Notes: a model not told the origin generated them from the sequence alone. A stretch of 64,000 bases of DNA from Siphonodentalium dalli (GCA_032622095.1 CP136065.1:36490732-36554731), one strand, 5' to 3'; positions 38,401-53,400 are shown, counted from the first letter of the stretch. Program-made: numbers and translations.

Positions 38401-41400
38401 TACATGTATCAAAGACACCTCTTAATTTGATACGAAATGATGCTATTTGGACTGGATCCAAGCTACCAAACCATATGATGGAGTACAATGTTACATTCAT
38501 TAGTTCAATTGAATCTATTTTGAAAACATACAGGTAAATATGTACCGTTTGTGCACATCCGATGTGTTGACCCGTTCGTCTGTACAATTATACGGTACAC
38601 GTACAACACGTGGATAGTGCAAATTTGTTGTGCCGCTGAATTTAGGTTCAATCAACGAGTTATCTGTTTACGTTTGGATGATCAATACGCCATCCAGAGT
38701 ATATACCGCGAGGCTGGTCTGGTCCATGAAGTGATGGAGCAGATATGCTTAAAATTGTACTCGCTATATTGCGTACTGGTTAGACATTTTGCAGGATGTA
38801 TATATTCGCAGATGTATTTTCGCGGATGTCTCATGGTTGCAGTATGTTACTGTTATAACCACGTTAATTGCTTTCTATAATTAGTTAGGTGTGAACAATG
38901 GCTGGGCCATTCTTGAAGATTTTATTGCGGCAGCACAATGCGTTATATAACAACTAACATTGTTGATGAAGTATATCTCAGTTGGAATGTACACTAAATG
39001 TCGTATTGCGAAGTATCGGGGATGTATTTGTATTTAATCCGATTAGTATATCTCTGGTCCGTATTTAGAGGCTTTCTGGTGTGGTGAATGAGAAACCTGC
39101 AGTAATAAGCCGTATTGTCGTTGTAATAATTTGAAGAATTAGTTATTTCAACGAAATTTCAAGGTTCATGAAACCAATATATTTTACATTATATACATGC
39201 GTATATAATAATACGACCTGGATGGCGTTACCAGTTCTGACCATGCATGGTTTTCTTGTTCTCATTTGTTACGAACAAAGATTCTTGTGACGACGGTTGC
39301 AATACAGTGGTCTCAAAATTTGTCTCGGGACCCTCGGTGGCTCAATCGGTTAGGGGTAAAACTCCAAGCCGTTTCGCCTTCCAGCGCTGACGATAAGGGT
39401 TCAAATCCACATGTTTTCATCGTGGACTTTGTAACTCGAAATCGTTATCTGGTGAAGTTGCCAGTTACTTGCCGATGGTCGGTGGTTTGCCGCACATGGT
39501 CGACGAGTTTATCAGCCATTGAAATCACTGTTAGATTAGCCCTAAGTGTGCGGATTTCCTCCACAACTAAAACTGGCAATGTCGTGATATGGCCTTAGTG
39601 GCTAAAGCGACATAAAACCCCAAGCAATCAATCAATCAATCAAAATTTGTCTCCGAGCCGACTTGACCAAACAACAGCTTCGAGCAGGGGGTGGAGTTTT
39701 GCATCCACGCGTATGTCTCACTACAACTACACAGTGTTTTATAGAGAGTAATTTGTCATGTATTTCCCAGAACACAGCAGCCAATTTGTCAGCGCGTGAA
39801 CATACCCTTACATATCATATTATGTTTCAGCACAACAGGTCAGGATTTCCCAGGGTTACATAGCAACATAGTAAAGCTATTGAACCCGGGTGGAGACTTG
39901 CTGTATGCTTGGCCGTCAGTTCTAGAGAGCTTCTGCAAACTCGACGTTCAATATTTTCCATTCGATACACAAATATGTGAGTCAGTGTTCGGATCCTGGG
40001 TCTACAACGGAGGTTCAGTAGACTTCTACCCAAAAAGTACGACGAATGTAGAGGTGAATAGTGAATTTTTTAAGAAGCACTCAGCATGGGAACTTGAGAA
40101 ATACGACGCCGAGCGGCACGCTTTGGTGTATCCGTGTTGTCCCGATCCGTTCGTGGACGTCACGTATTACATACATCTTCGTCGGAAGCCGCTTCAGTTT
40201 GTGATGACGTTAATTATACCGTGTATTCTGATAAGCGCCATGACATTGCTCGGCTTTTTGTTACGGGTTGAGTCAGGGGAGAAGATATCTCTCCAGGTGA
40301 CAGTGATACTCTCTCTCACAGTGTTCCTGATGCTGATAACTGAAAAGCTTCCGCCTTCATCCGACGCAATACCGCTTCTAGGTAAGTACACTGAAAAAAC
40401 AAGTGTTTAATTTCTACACACAAAGCTAAACACTTGTTTGTCCCACTTTATAAACACATTATCATGTGTGCATGCTAAACAAGTTGTTTATAACCTAAAC
40501 GAGGTGTTCAAGTAAGCTATACACATGCATGTGTTTAGATAAATAAACACCTAGGTGTTTAAGTAATTAAACACATCACATGTTTAGATAATAAACGAGG
40601 TGTTTAGGTAGAGTAAACACCACTGTATGTTTATTAAATAAATGGATCCAGGTGTATATGGCTTGTCCCACTTTATAAACACAACCAGGTGTTTAGTTCC
40701 TATACATGTTTATTCACTTGTAATCATCAGTGAATATGAAGTCACACATAAACTGTAAAACATAATATGCATAGAGCTCATACATATTTCAATTGAATAT
40801 AATTCAGATAATATACGAAGGATATAACATAGTACTGAAATTCAGCATCATAATTTAACATGTTAGTATGTTTTTGTGAGTAAAATGGAGAAAAGAACCA
40901 CCAAATGCCAAAATTGAAACTATAACTCGCATGTTGATTGCAAAAAATACATGTCACATAATTTAGTTATTAAATTGTTATTACGCCATAAAATTAATAC
41001 CTAGATTATCATATTTTCTTGGGAAATTAGAGCGTGGGGAATGGGGATTTGATTTTTTTTTATTATTTATTTTCTGTGCACCATTCTGCCAGAGACAAAG
41101 AAAAGTCCCTCTCTATACAAATAAAGTACACATTGTACCATGCACGGACTAGTAATGCACACAATGTGACATGCATACCAGTATAGTGTAACAGTTGTAA
41201 GAATGTTAAATTCATTAATTTTCAAAATATCTCAATTTCAAACTATAAATTTGAAGGGAAAATCATTATCCTATATAGCTAATGTATGCTATAGCACTAT
41301 AACAACACATGTTCACACTTACAGATTCACAACATGATAGATATGTTCTAATTGTCTAAACATAAGTCATTTAAAACAAAATAAAAACTTTTTTTGAGGT

Positions 41401-44400
41401 GGGTCGATGGAGTTTGACAGGAAATATTTGCAAAAAAAAACAAACACACTACATCATTATCTAGCTTATGGACCCAGCTATATGGTCGCACTCAGTGTAC
41501 CAATTATGCACATAATAATGACCATCATAACTTCCTGGTCGGTAATAACGTTTGAATATGGTAGAACACAATCACACAATTTCACCAGCCAGAGGAATAC
41601 TTCAATGGGTGTGAATTATGGGGCTTTGAGAATACTCGCGACATCGAGGCTGTCCATCTCAAATTATGTATGCTCCTAACGAACATGAAAATGAGCACTC
41701 CAAATTATATGGTTTATCGTGAGCTAGGAAGATGGCCATTGCGGGTTGAAATTGACAAAAGATTGACCTGATTTTGGAGCCGCCTAATGACGAAAAAAGG
41801 TAGTCAGTCCTTCATATTGTACAAGTTAATTTTAGCTATGAAAGGCGATGGCAAAAGAATACGATACCTTGATCACATGAAAGACAATTTTGTGCGTGCG
41901 GATTGTGAAGACAACTGGAAAACACAGTTACCCGTTTCGAATTCTAAACTCCAATGTATGCACAAAAAGCTACTTGACAATGTTTTCATTCAGTGGAATA
42001 GTGAAGTATCTCAATCGTCACAAGGAGAATTCTATCGTAACTTGAAAAAATGTCCTTCACTTATTCGTTTTTATGTTGAATGTCCTTTTAATTCAATTAT
42101 CTCGCTACAGAGAATTCGTACCTCAAATCATAGATTATGTGTTGAGACTATGAAGTGGACAAAATCTAAGAACCAAAAGAAAGGGGTGTCAACAATTGGC
42201 TCCTGTCAGTTATGTGGCACCACCATGTGCGATGAATATCATTTTGTAATATTTTGTCCAAAATTACGTGAATGCCGGATGAAATATATTGACGAATCGA
42301 TCTGGAAAAATCCATCGCGAGAGTATTTTTATGGTTAATTAAATTCTTATGAAACAATGAAGCTCAAAAAACTTTAAAACTTTATAAAAATCGGATTGAA
42401 GCAATTTAATTAACTATTCAAATATTTGGCGAGCGTGGTGTGTATATATGTCTGCTTCTGTATGTGTGAACATACAGACATACATATATATATATGAAAA
42501 TCACGTCGTATTTTATTCATTCGTAGTACAACTATGCATATTATGTTGCTATTTTTATGGTTTCTACATGTTTTAGACAAGTAAGTTTCATAAGGAATAA
42601 CGAATGTGCCAATATATGTGTATGCGTGTATGTGTGAGTGTGTTAACCCATCTCTGTGAGGAGTCAGGAATTACACGAAGGTACATTCATAGATTCTGTA
42701 CTAAAATTTATGAAGTCAGGATTTTGTCTCAAATTTTTAACATGGAAACCCTATGGGAGAAGAAAAAAAATCCACTTTACCTCCCTCTTAATGTCTAACG
42801 ACGAATGCAACATTATTGAGTGTCCCCGGTTCCATTTCGCCAAATTCGTTTGAAGAGGTGACATTTGATTCGCTTCTATGTGGTCAGCCGGAATGTAAAC
42901 AATGGCACGAAGAAAGGAAAGGCCGTAAAATGTTACGCAATTTCGGATTAGTAATAGCTCCCATAAAATGGTACTATTAATGGGCAAATTTATATGGGAT
43001 ATCTTTCTCGGCATTGACTCGGTTGAATAGATTCCTGTTTTAAAATAAATATAGTATTTACCTGTTGTGAAATCCAGACCGCAGACTATGTCCTCGTCTC
43101 CAGGAATCCAGGTCTTCGATAGATTATTGTTACAAACACTTCGAATTTCATTAATCCACATTTTGTTTTCCGCGTTTCCGTCTTTGGCGTTCGATGATAT
43201 GAGACTTTCACCTCCGGGTCATATCGATTTGCACAATCGCTGACTCCACAAGACAGGCATGTTTGATGTTGTTAAAACAATTAGCACTGCTAACTCTACT
43301 GTGTAAACAAAGAGACTCGCTTTGGTTTGCCAAAGTAACACGTGCTGTGTGACGTCAGACCTAAACACCACGTCTGGTCGACATACTTATATATTAAACT
43401 ATAAACATGTGATCTGCCCTGATAGTTGCATACACATTAGTAACTAAACACCATATACCTAAACATATTGCAATACACATCTACACACAAAACCTAAACG
43501 ATATGTTTACTATCTATACGCGGTGTATAGAAAATAAACACCTACACGCAAACTTAAACATGTCAATCCGACTCTGTTTTTTCAGTGTACCGCTCCATGT
43601 TAAGGATGTCATATGCCCATCATTTAATGAGGATTTCTGTTCTAAATATCCAGAAGAAAATTTACAAGATTTACAACTGTTTCCACCGCTTTCAGCGTGC
43701 TACTTTGTATTGGAATTAATGAGGTGGTCGCCTTAGAATAGCTACATTGTAAATATTGTTACTAATGATATGCCTGGTGTAGTTACCGAATGACCAAAGT
43801 TTGCATTTATGATCAAAGAAGTTTTTCAGTAGGCAGCGCTATCGGGCATAACTTAGGTATTGTACTAAATCAGATTACATATCATTGTGGACTGGGTATA
43901 TTGTGTATATACATGCATGTGTGGACAATTTTGTGTTTTAGCGCATGTTTGGCCTTTGACTCGCTTAACCACATACGGGCATCTGATGTTATTAATTACA
44001 CACACAAAAAACCTATGCGGTCACCGAACTAAACTACAAATACAATGCCATCTCAATACATTGAATGAGACTACGGCGATTGCATACTTATATATTTATA
44101 AATTATTTGCGGATAAACTAAAGTATTTAGAGTAACATAAAATAATCTCCCCAATTGTTTGTATGGGATCTATTCTCATACTACTTCGACACTGGTATTC
44201 CGTTTTCCTCAATGACGATGTAACAAAGGTTGCGAGCAGCCATCATATTGTACATGCTTGCAGTGAGGTGGAACATCCCGCTGCGGAGATGTGGAGAACG
44301 AATTAGTTATGCTCATGATGTGTCAATCCAAATCAGCAGCACGCAACGTTATTATTATATTAATTATATGCAGCGACTCTTATTTTGGCAATAATTGCCG

Positions 44401-47400
44401 TTTGTTTATATGCGACAAGGTCGCCTCTTGTACGTCTCTTGTACATACTTGCAATTTGTTGACAGATTAGACATGATTCTTTACCGAATTATTATTATCA
44501 TTAAACTCCACCATAATAAGTGTTCACATCTGTTATGCCGTCGCTGTGGTACGTGTTTATGCAGCCAAGCGTGCATGGGAAATAAGTGTTGCCACACGTA
44601 GATTGCTATTATCATTATTCTATCTTAACTACAGTATAATTAATGTTTCTCGTTGGTGGAATCAATTCCGTTCAGAGGCAATCACCGCGCGAACATAACA
44701 TATTCCGACCTTGCACATTCGTTTAGAATTTACCACTGTGAAACTGAATTGACATCGACTTCGTGGTTGACGAACTTCTATAGGCCAGGCTGACCTCAGA
44801 TTATTGTTCAACGATTGACATTATTCTTCCTTTGTTGAACTCAGTGCATGACATGCATTTTTTAGACAATGATACACACAATACCTGCGGTCTGAGGCAT
44901 CAATTAGTCCAGACACATTAGTGGAAACTAATGGGAAAACAATACCACTGAAGAGCTTTATTCTGAATTTTTTGGCGAATATATTTAGAACAATATACTA
45001 AAAGTCCCCAAGAATCCGATGTGAACATTTTATACTATAGCAATTTCCCCAAGGGGGCATATATCAGTGAAATAAAACATATGCATATTGGCCGGATAGT
45101 GTTAACATTGTCGCTGTTTACCACAGTAAAATTTGTTGCCGAATCTAAATTTAACTGACAGCTGTTTCACAAGACTGGCGAGAGATAAAAATATGCATCA
45201 ATATATGTGGCGTACCACATGGAATACAAGTTATTTTTGCAGCTGAATTATATGACATTTATAGGTAATTTGATTAAAAGCGGATTGAATGTTGGTCACA
45301 TCTACCAATTCTTCCATTCCAGAAAGTCCATATTCTTTGGCAGACAGAAATGAATTTGAGTAGGATAATCCCTGTTGTTATTTCTTTCACAAGGCACCAC
45401 AAACTATTTCACTGCAAAGTCACTCCACTGCACCAACAACAGACATCCCAATAAGAAACTTGCCTGAAGGTATTTAGCACCATAAATTATGGAGATACGG
45501 AAAGACCCGCGTCTGCCTCTTGCCTCTGCAACAGTCGTATGTGTGAGCACTAGCAGGAAAGCCAACACCAACTTGTTATGTTATCCCGGGCGATTGATTG
45601 TGCAAACTTTAAAGTCCATTTATGGAAAACAGATATGGTATCACGCAACTTATAGCGTGTTGCACAAGTGATGTAAATGATTCTTAGCGTCAGAGTTCAG
45701 CATATTTACGTCTATATCATCTTCGGTAACTACTGATACCGTGATAAGGAAATCTGTCTCTGTCCCATATATACTACTTCATAACAAGCAGCATGCCAAG
45801 ATTCATCTTTAAAATTCAAGACAAATCATTCACTAACTAACGTTTACTATACATGTAGTGTGTGACATTGTCAGTCACTAACTAACGTTTAATATACATG
45901 TAGTGTGTGACATTTTCAGTCACTAACTAACATTTACTATACATGTAGTGTGTGGCATTATTTGTAACTAACTAACGGTTGGTCGTTTCTATGCGGTGTG
46001 AAGTGATGTATTTATAATACCATGCTATTGATCACCCTATCTTGCCTTTCATTCATGGCTGATGCTGAATATTAACTGTCGTTAGTTGTATAACGATTCA
46101 GAAACCTCACTATCATAAATACAACATGACGTTCTGACAATGAACGGTATATTCACCGAAACGAATAACTCCAGACTTTTCGAGTGAAACTTTTGAGGTT
46201 TCCCATCTGGAATGTGAAGGATTCGAGAATGAAACATAGCTATTTTGTTGATTTTTGCAGGTATATACACACCTTTAAAAATAAGGTTGCTCGGTTGCTT
46301 ATTTTGAATGTACTACTGCAACATGTCCAAGATAGCAAACAGTAAAGACTAGCAGCTGTTATCAATACCAATCACTTGACCATGCAAGCTATAATAAATC
46401 GAGCCAGTTGCTAAATAGTTTGCTGGTTAGGTGGTCATAACATTCAGTTCATTACATTATGGTAAACTTATGGTATGTAATGCTTTTCGTTACAATGAAT
46501 ATATAAGATAGAATTTATATTTCTAAGTTTATGGTGGCCATATTGGTTGTCGTCTCAATTAGCTTGAGTTGATTCAAAAAAGTGGGCAAGCTATCATGAA
46601 GCACATGGATGGATGATTTTGAAGTGAAAATGTATTTTCTCTATAAGTGGGTTAAAATATATTATAGTATTAAAACAACCAAATTGTCAATATGTGATCT
46701 CAGCTAGATAGCTATTGATCAATGCCACACCTCTCAAGTTGAAAATTAAACCACCCATCACAATGTGAAGCTGACACAGAAGAGCAATAATGTTTCCAAA
46801 AGGAACACATATAATATATTCGGTAGCATACAGTCCCTGGTGGAAAATCCCATCATAGAATGCTATAGAAAATAATAGAAATGATGTATGTATGTGATTA
46901 CCAAGTACATATATTTTGCCACTAGAGCATTACAGTTCCCCCATATGTGTCAGGGCTACAGTTCAATTATAGTAAATTGGATTAAAAAAAAATCTTGTTG
47001 TGCTTTTAGAAATAACAAATATGTTTTGTCTTGAATGTGCTTATTCTTAGCCTGAATATCCATTTTTACCAGTTATGTCCTTTTGTGAATAGTGTCCTAT
47101 CTGCATTATCGAAATGCAACAGATCCGTTTACTGCTAATAGTTTTAAGTATTGTTTGCTATTGGAGTTTCCATGTGTGTGACGCACCCTAATAAATGGCA
47201 TTGAGAGGGGCAAATTAAAATGTGAATGTCACACATTGCGGTATCTCGAAATTAGCTACGAACTGCGTGGATGAATAGTTCAACCTCGCATTGAAGGATC
47301 CAACAACAGAATATCCGCACCACTCAGTGCGTGGTAGGAGAGCTGAATAATGCTTTCATATATTTTAGGCTAATCAAAGCAAAATAAAAGAAATCTTGGC

Positions 47401-50400
47401 AAATAAAGACATGTTGGGATTGATTAGAGGGTTAATTTTCAGTCGTATAAAGGGAGTTTTTGTGACAGTTTTCGATAATAATGCATGCTATACTCAAAAT
47501 GTTAAGTTTTTTTTATCCAGAGAGGCAATAATAATATATTGGCGCTCTGTGAATGTTACGCTGTTACTCTTGTGGGGGATAGTTTGCTCACCCAGCGTGT
47601 CAGAGTACAGTCCACCCAGCCGTGCTCATTTAACTCTCTAAAGTGCTAGGTTGTCTTCCTGTGGTGTACCGTTGTGATCTATGAGCGCTACAATGCCACT
47701 CTAGGGATAAATGTTCCCATCAAGTGTGACAGGGTTGTTTTCTGAAAGGTGCTAAGTTGCTCTCCAGTGATGTAAAATATTAACTCTGCTTGGGGAGTAG
47801 GTCAAACTACACCTGAGATATAAATTATCACACACTGGGTAATACCACAGTAATGGCACTACCGGCCTCAACAAATAAGGCAAATCACATTTAAAATAGG
47901 CATATATTATGCCAAGATATTTATTACGCGTTTCCTGACGAGATTCCGCGTTATCGCTAGTATACTATAGTGAAAAAGTGAATCGAAACATATGCCTAAT
48001 TTAAAATATGACCATCCGGGCAATGTAGGAACATGGTACACAGACCACTAGTCTGTTGGTGATTGTTGAGTATATTTCACAATCAAAAATTAAAAACTAT
48101 TACTCTCTTTGTGAAGTAACTCCGTGAATCATCCGCGCGAGCGGGGTTGATCCAATCTCCTTGACTATGTAACTGTGTTCTGTGTGACCCTACTTGTTTG
48201 GATGGTCACCATATTATACAAGTTAAAACTGTTTAATATATATAACACTAGCAGGTTAGCCCGCCACCGGCGGCTTGTCCGAAACATGACATTTTTTAAA
48301 TATTTTTTTTGAATTTTTAGCTCCACGCATTTCAATAAGTAAAATTTGTACCCGGTAGCTCCACCCGTTTCCGAGATCTGGTCTGCGCATGCGCGAAGCT
48401 GGCGTCGCACGGGCTCGGCGACCCGATAAAATTTGTACCCGGCGCAAGATACATTCACATAGCAAATTTAAAGTCGATAGCTCCACCCGTTTCCGAGATC
48501 TCGTCTGCGCATGCGCTGCACGGGCGTCGCACGGGCTCGGCGACCCGATAAAATTTGTACCCGGCGCAAGATACATTCACATAGCAAATTTCAAGTCGAT
48601 AGCTCCACCGTTTCCGAGATCTTGTCTGCGCATGCGCTGCACGGGCGTCGCACGGGCTCGCCAATACGACAGCGACGACCACCTGGTCAAACTACACTCA
48701 CGTACCAAGTTTCGTCCCGATCGGTCGAGGTGTTGGTATCTGATGCAAAAGACGAAATTGTGAGTGTTGGTCAATAGTCCCCGCCGTGAACCTCATCGTC
48801 GCAAAGAGCGGACAGTCAATTAACCCCGTTGTGAACCTCAATCACCAACGCGACGTAAACATGTGTTGCGTTCTAAAAATAGGAAAGCATTTTCTCTCTG
48901 CATAATTCTGCAGATGCTAATAACGTTGCTCCCCGTAGGTAGCAATATCGTTGTTGTTGATATTTACGGTTTGGGGGCTATTTTCTTATTTAGCAAGTTT
49001 GAGCTCAATCGGTTCGAGTCTATAAAGGACACACTCATATATATGACACTTCCCGTGGGTAGCAAGTTTGAGCTCAATCGGCATTCCCTGGAATTTCCCG
49101 TAGATTGGCAGATTCCAGTAGCTTTTTATAACGGTATATCTGGGGAGAAATCTGATGCTATATTCGTGATTATCTGGGATGATTTCGGTATATAACTATA
49201 TACTGTAAAAACAAAGCGCGCCATCCGTGCTCGCAGGGTTGGTCAGAAACAAATGTTTTTTAAATTTAATGTATGTTCCGTATATCTCTCTGCAGATGCA
49301 AATAGCGTTGAATGGCAAACAGACGCTCTTTATAGAGATGCGTCAAAAACAAACGCTCATTAAATAATCACTTGATTAACCCACGCCGTGCCTTTACGGT
49401 GATTTGAGATTGGAGAACGGGTGCTCTGAGCTTTTCTAAACTGCGACCACGGTCGTGTCGGTGGGATTTGACACTTACATAGGAAGTTTGAGCTCAATCT
49501 GTACACGCGTTTTGGATTCTATGAAGTACACACACACATATATACGAAGTCTCAAAATATATAGTAAGACTAGCAGGTTAGCCCGCCACCGGCGGCTTGT
49601 CCGAAACATGACATTTTTATATATTATTTTTTTAATTTTTAGCTCCACGCGTTTCAATAAGAAAAATTTGTACCCACCCGGTAGCTCCACCAGTTTCCGA
49701 GATCTGGTCTGCGCATGAAATTTTGTACCCGGCGCAAGATACATTCACATGCCAAATTTCAAGTCGATAGCTCCTCTCGTTTCCGAAATCTCGTCTGCGC
49801 ATGCGCTGCACGGGCGTCGCACGGGCTCGGCGACCCGATAAAATTTGTACCCGGCGCAAGATACATTCACATAGCAAATTTCAAGTCGATAGCTCCACCC
49901 GTTTCCGCGATCTCGTCTGCGCATGCGCTGCACGGGCGTCGCACGGGCTCACGACCCGATAAAATTTGTACCCGGCGCAAGATACATTCACATAGCAAAT
50001 TTCAAGTCGATAGCTCCACCCGTTTCCGAGATCTCGTCTGCGCATGCGCTGCACGGGCGTCGCACGGGCTCGCCAATACGACAACGACCACCGCCTGGTC
50101 AAACTACACATACGTACCAAGTTTCGTCCCGATCGGTCGAGAATCGTAGATTTGTATGAAGTACAACACACACACAAACATAAATATATAAGAGAGATAT
50201 GTAAATTAGATAGATTGTATCAAAATATATAGGAGAGATATGTAAATGATCTACACACCATTACTGGTGTTTGTCAAAGTTTAGTGGGGTATATCAATAC
50301 TCATTCACGATCATATCATTGAGGTCCGGAGGGTGTGGGCTATCTCTCGAATACAAGGAGTTCTCAAAATATATAGAAGAGACTAGCAGGTTAGCCCGCC

Positions 50401-53400
50401 ACTGGCGGCATTCGTCTCATGGCTTTGTTTCAGAAACATGACATTTTTTTAATTTAACCAAATTTCAAGTCGATAGCTCCACCCGTTTCCGAGATCTGGT
50501 CTGCGCATGCGCGAAGCTTGCGTCGCACGGATTCGGCGACCCGATAAAATTCGTACCCGGGGCAAGATACATTCACATACCAAATTTCAAGTCGATAGCT
50601 CCACCGGTTTCCGAGATCTCGTCTGCGCATGCGCGAAGCTGGCGTCGCACGGACTCGGCGACCCGATAAAATTTGTATCCGGGGCAAGATACATTCACAT
50701 AGCAAATTTCAAGTCGATAGCTCCACCCGTTTGTGAGATAACGCATTCTTTGTTTTTCAATGAGTTAATTCACGGTACCCGTCCTCCCCGTCCTAAACTT
50801 CAGAGCGGACAGTCAATTAATCCCGTCGTGAAATCCCTCTGCATAATATTTCGAGCTCTTAGATCAATTCTGCCTTTTTAGTTGCATTTCGTCCGCATCC
50901 GTATTTCGGACGCATGGGGTCAGTCGTTTAGCCACGTCCATTGGAATCCGCATCGGACGCATGGGGTATCGTTTAGCCACGTCCATTGCAATAAAGAGCG
51001 TTAATTGTTAAAACCTCCGTATAAGGTATAGATAAAGAGCATTATTGCCTTAACCCCCCCGCCGTGCCTTTGCGGTGATTTGGGAGTGGATAGAGGGTGC
51101 TCAGAGCTTCGCGAAAACACTACTACGGCGGTGTCGGTGGTATTTTACACTTACATACGAAATTTGATCTCAATCTGTACACGCGTTTTGGATTCTATGA
51201 AGTACACACACACATATATACACACATATATACGAAGTCTCAAAATATATAGTATAGATAGATATAGATATATTATACAAAAAGAACTAACAAAATGTAT
51301 TCAACATACACGGGAAATAAATATACTCTACATGTATATGTAACATTTCAAGGACCCGCTTACCACCGGGTTTGCGCCAGCCTTGGTGTTTGGAAATTCT
51401 AAACGAATAAACTTACAGCAATTAGAAGATTGAAATCCTCACGTGATTACACACGATAAATAGTAATAAAACTAATTGTACATGTTAATGTACTGTGACA
51501 TTATTGTCTCGAAGTATAAACTCTTCATCCACAAACCTGAAAATTCCAAACTGAAATGGCCTGAAAAATTGGTCTACTCTAGCTCTGGAAAGACAATCAT
51601 TTCCAACTAGCAATGCGTGTGCTCTGTATATAACATATATTATACAAAAAGAAATAACAAACTGTATTCAACATACACGGAAAATAAATATACTCTACAT
51701 GTATATGTAACATTTCAAGGACCCGCTTACCACCGGGTTTGCGCCAGCCTTGGTGTTTGGAAATTCTAAACGAATAAACTTACAGCAATTAGAAGATTGA
51801 AATCTTCATGTGATTACACACGATAAATAGTAATAAAACTAATTGTACATGGTAATGTACTGTGACATTATTGTCTCGAAGTATAAACTCTTCATCCACA
51901 AACCTGAAAATTCCAAACTGAAATGGCCTGAAAAATTGGTCTACGCTAGCTCTGGAAAGACAATCATTTCCAACTAGCAATGCGTGTGCTCTGTATATAC
52001 ATGGGGGCCTACTGATACTAAAATTGAATTCATTCATTTATTTGGGAAATTCAATGGCCATGCCCGACTTTCATGTAAGACATATGGGGCCCACTAATTT
52101 ATTATGATATTATGCTCTGTCTTGCTTAGTTATATACACATGCGAGCCTACTAGCCTGCACCATTATCTCAAACCATATATCTGAGAAGAGTGGCGTGTT
52201 CTATGCTTGATCACGCTAATATGGAATTAACATATACCACTAGATGCCAAGAAATATGGCGAACTATACACAAAATTTATTTGAAATTATTCACTATATA
52301 TACAATGTATGTGCTCGATGTGTCAAAACATCTAAAATCTAAATTATGGAACTGTTGGGCCTATTCCCCAAAACTAACAACATAAAATCTTCCACAAAAA
52401 AATTTGAAATCTCTGTAATATATTCTCAAAAGACAGAGGCTATACCTGCCCTGGAATTATTCCCAGTTCACCCTGGCAGATTATGCAATGTAAACACCGT
52501 TGCAAGCAAATCACTAAGTGATTAATTACCACTGGAACTCCAACAGAGTAAGAGTGTCAAATTTGACATTCCAGAATCGTTAACATTGATGAGCGCTGAA
52601 TTAAAACAAACGCGCCGATTTATACTGACACAACAATTATACCATAATGAGATCACACCATTGAAGCAAATCGTGAATACATGATTAATTATCGGCTCGG
52701 ACAGTAGCGGTATCAAATCTCGCAAAATCAAAGCTTCAGACGACATCATGCCGCGCATGTGCGAATTGCTCATTAACTGAGACCGGATCAATCTGGTTCT
52801 AGCCAGTTTGTCGTACTCAGTGCATAAATGCTGGAGCTTTCATCAGTGTTTTTCACACTCAATGTGTCGACCCTAGAAAGCGCTGCCTAACAGGCAGGTC
52901 AAGCTGATCTAGGTTGCATATAATATGCAAATTATAAAATAATTAATACGTACATTACTGACTCAAAGTGCAAAACTTGGAAGTGATACGATCAACTGCT
53001 CTCGTAAAATTAGCAGCACAATGGAATCACTAAAATTCCGTGCTCAGAAATGCTAACTAAAGTGGCATATAATACGCTGAGATATAAAATTATCACACAC
53101 TGGGTACTACCACAGTAATGCCACTACCGGCCTCAACAAATTAGGCCAATCACATTTAAAATAGGCATATATTATGCCAAGATATTTAAAACGCGTATCC
53201 TGACGAGACTCCGCGTTATCGCTAGTATACTATAGTGAAAAAGTGAATCGAAACATATGCTCAATTTAAAATATGACCATCCGGGCAATGTGGGAACATG
53301 GTAGACAGACCACTAGTCTGTTGGTGATTGTTGTTGAGTATATTTCACAATCAAAAATTAAAAGCCACTCTAGGGATAAATGTTCCCATCAAGTGTGACA

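Noticed and set aside
39331-39410. Possible tRNA gene
   Set aside because: A and B boxes are present but no acceptor stem closes. The sequence continues into a SINE body with an (AATC)n tail and target duplications.
42751-43161. 136-codon minus-strand ORF as a transposase
   Set aside because: No DDE/D, zinc-finger or other transposase motif could be seen, so it is left unassigned within the CACTG element.
48165-50881. ORFs of 80-144 codons repeating the same Arg/Ser-rich peptide
   Set aside because: Products of the 121-122-bp repeat read in several frames on both strands.
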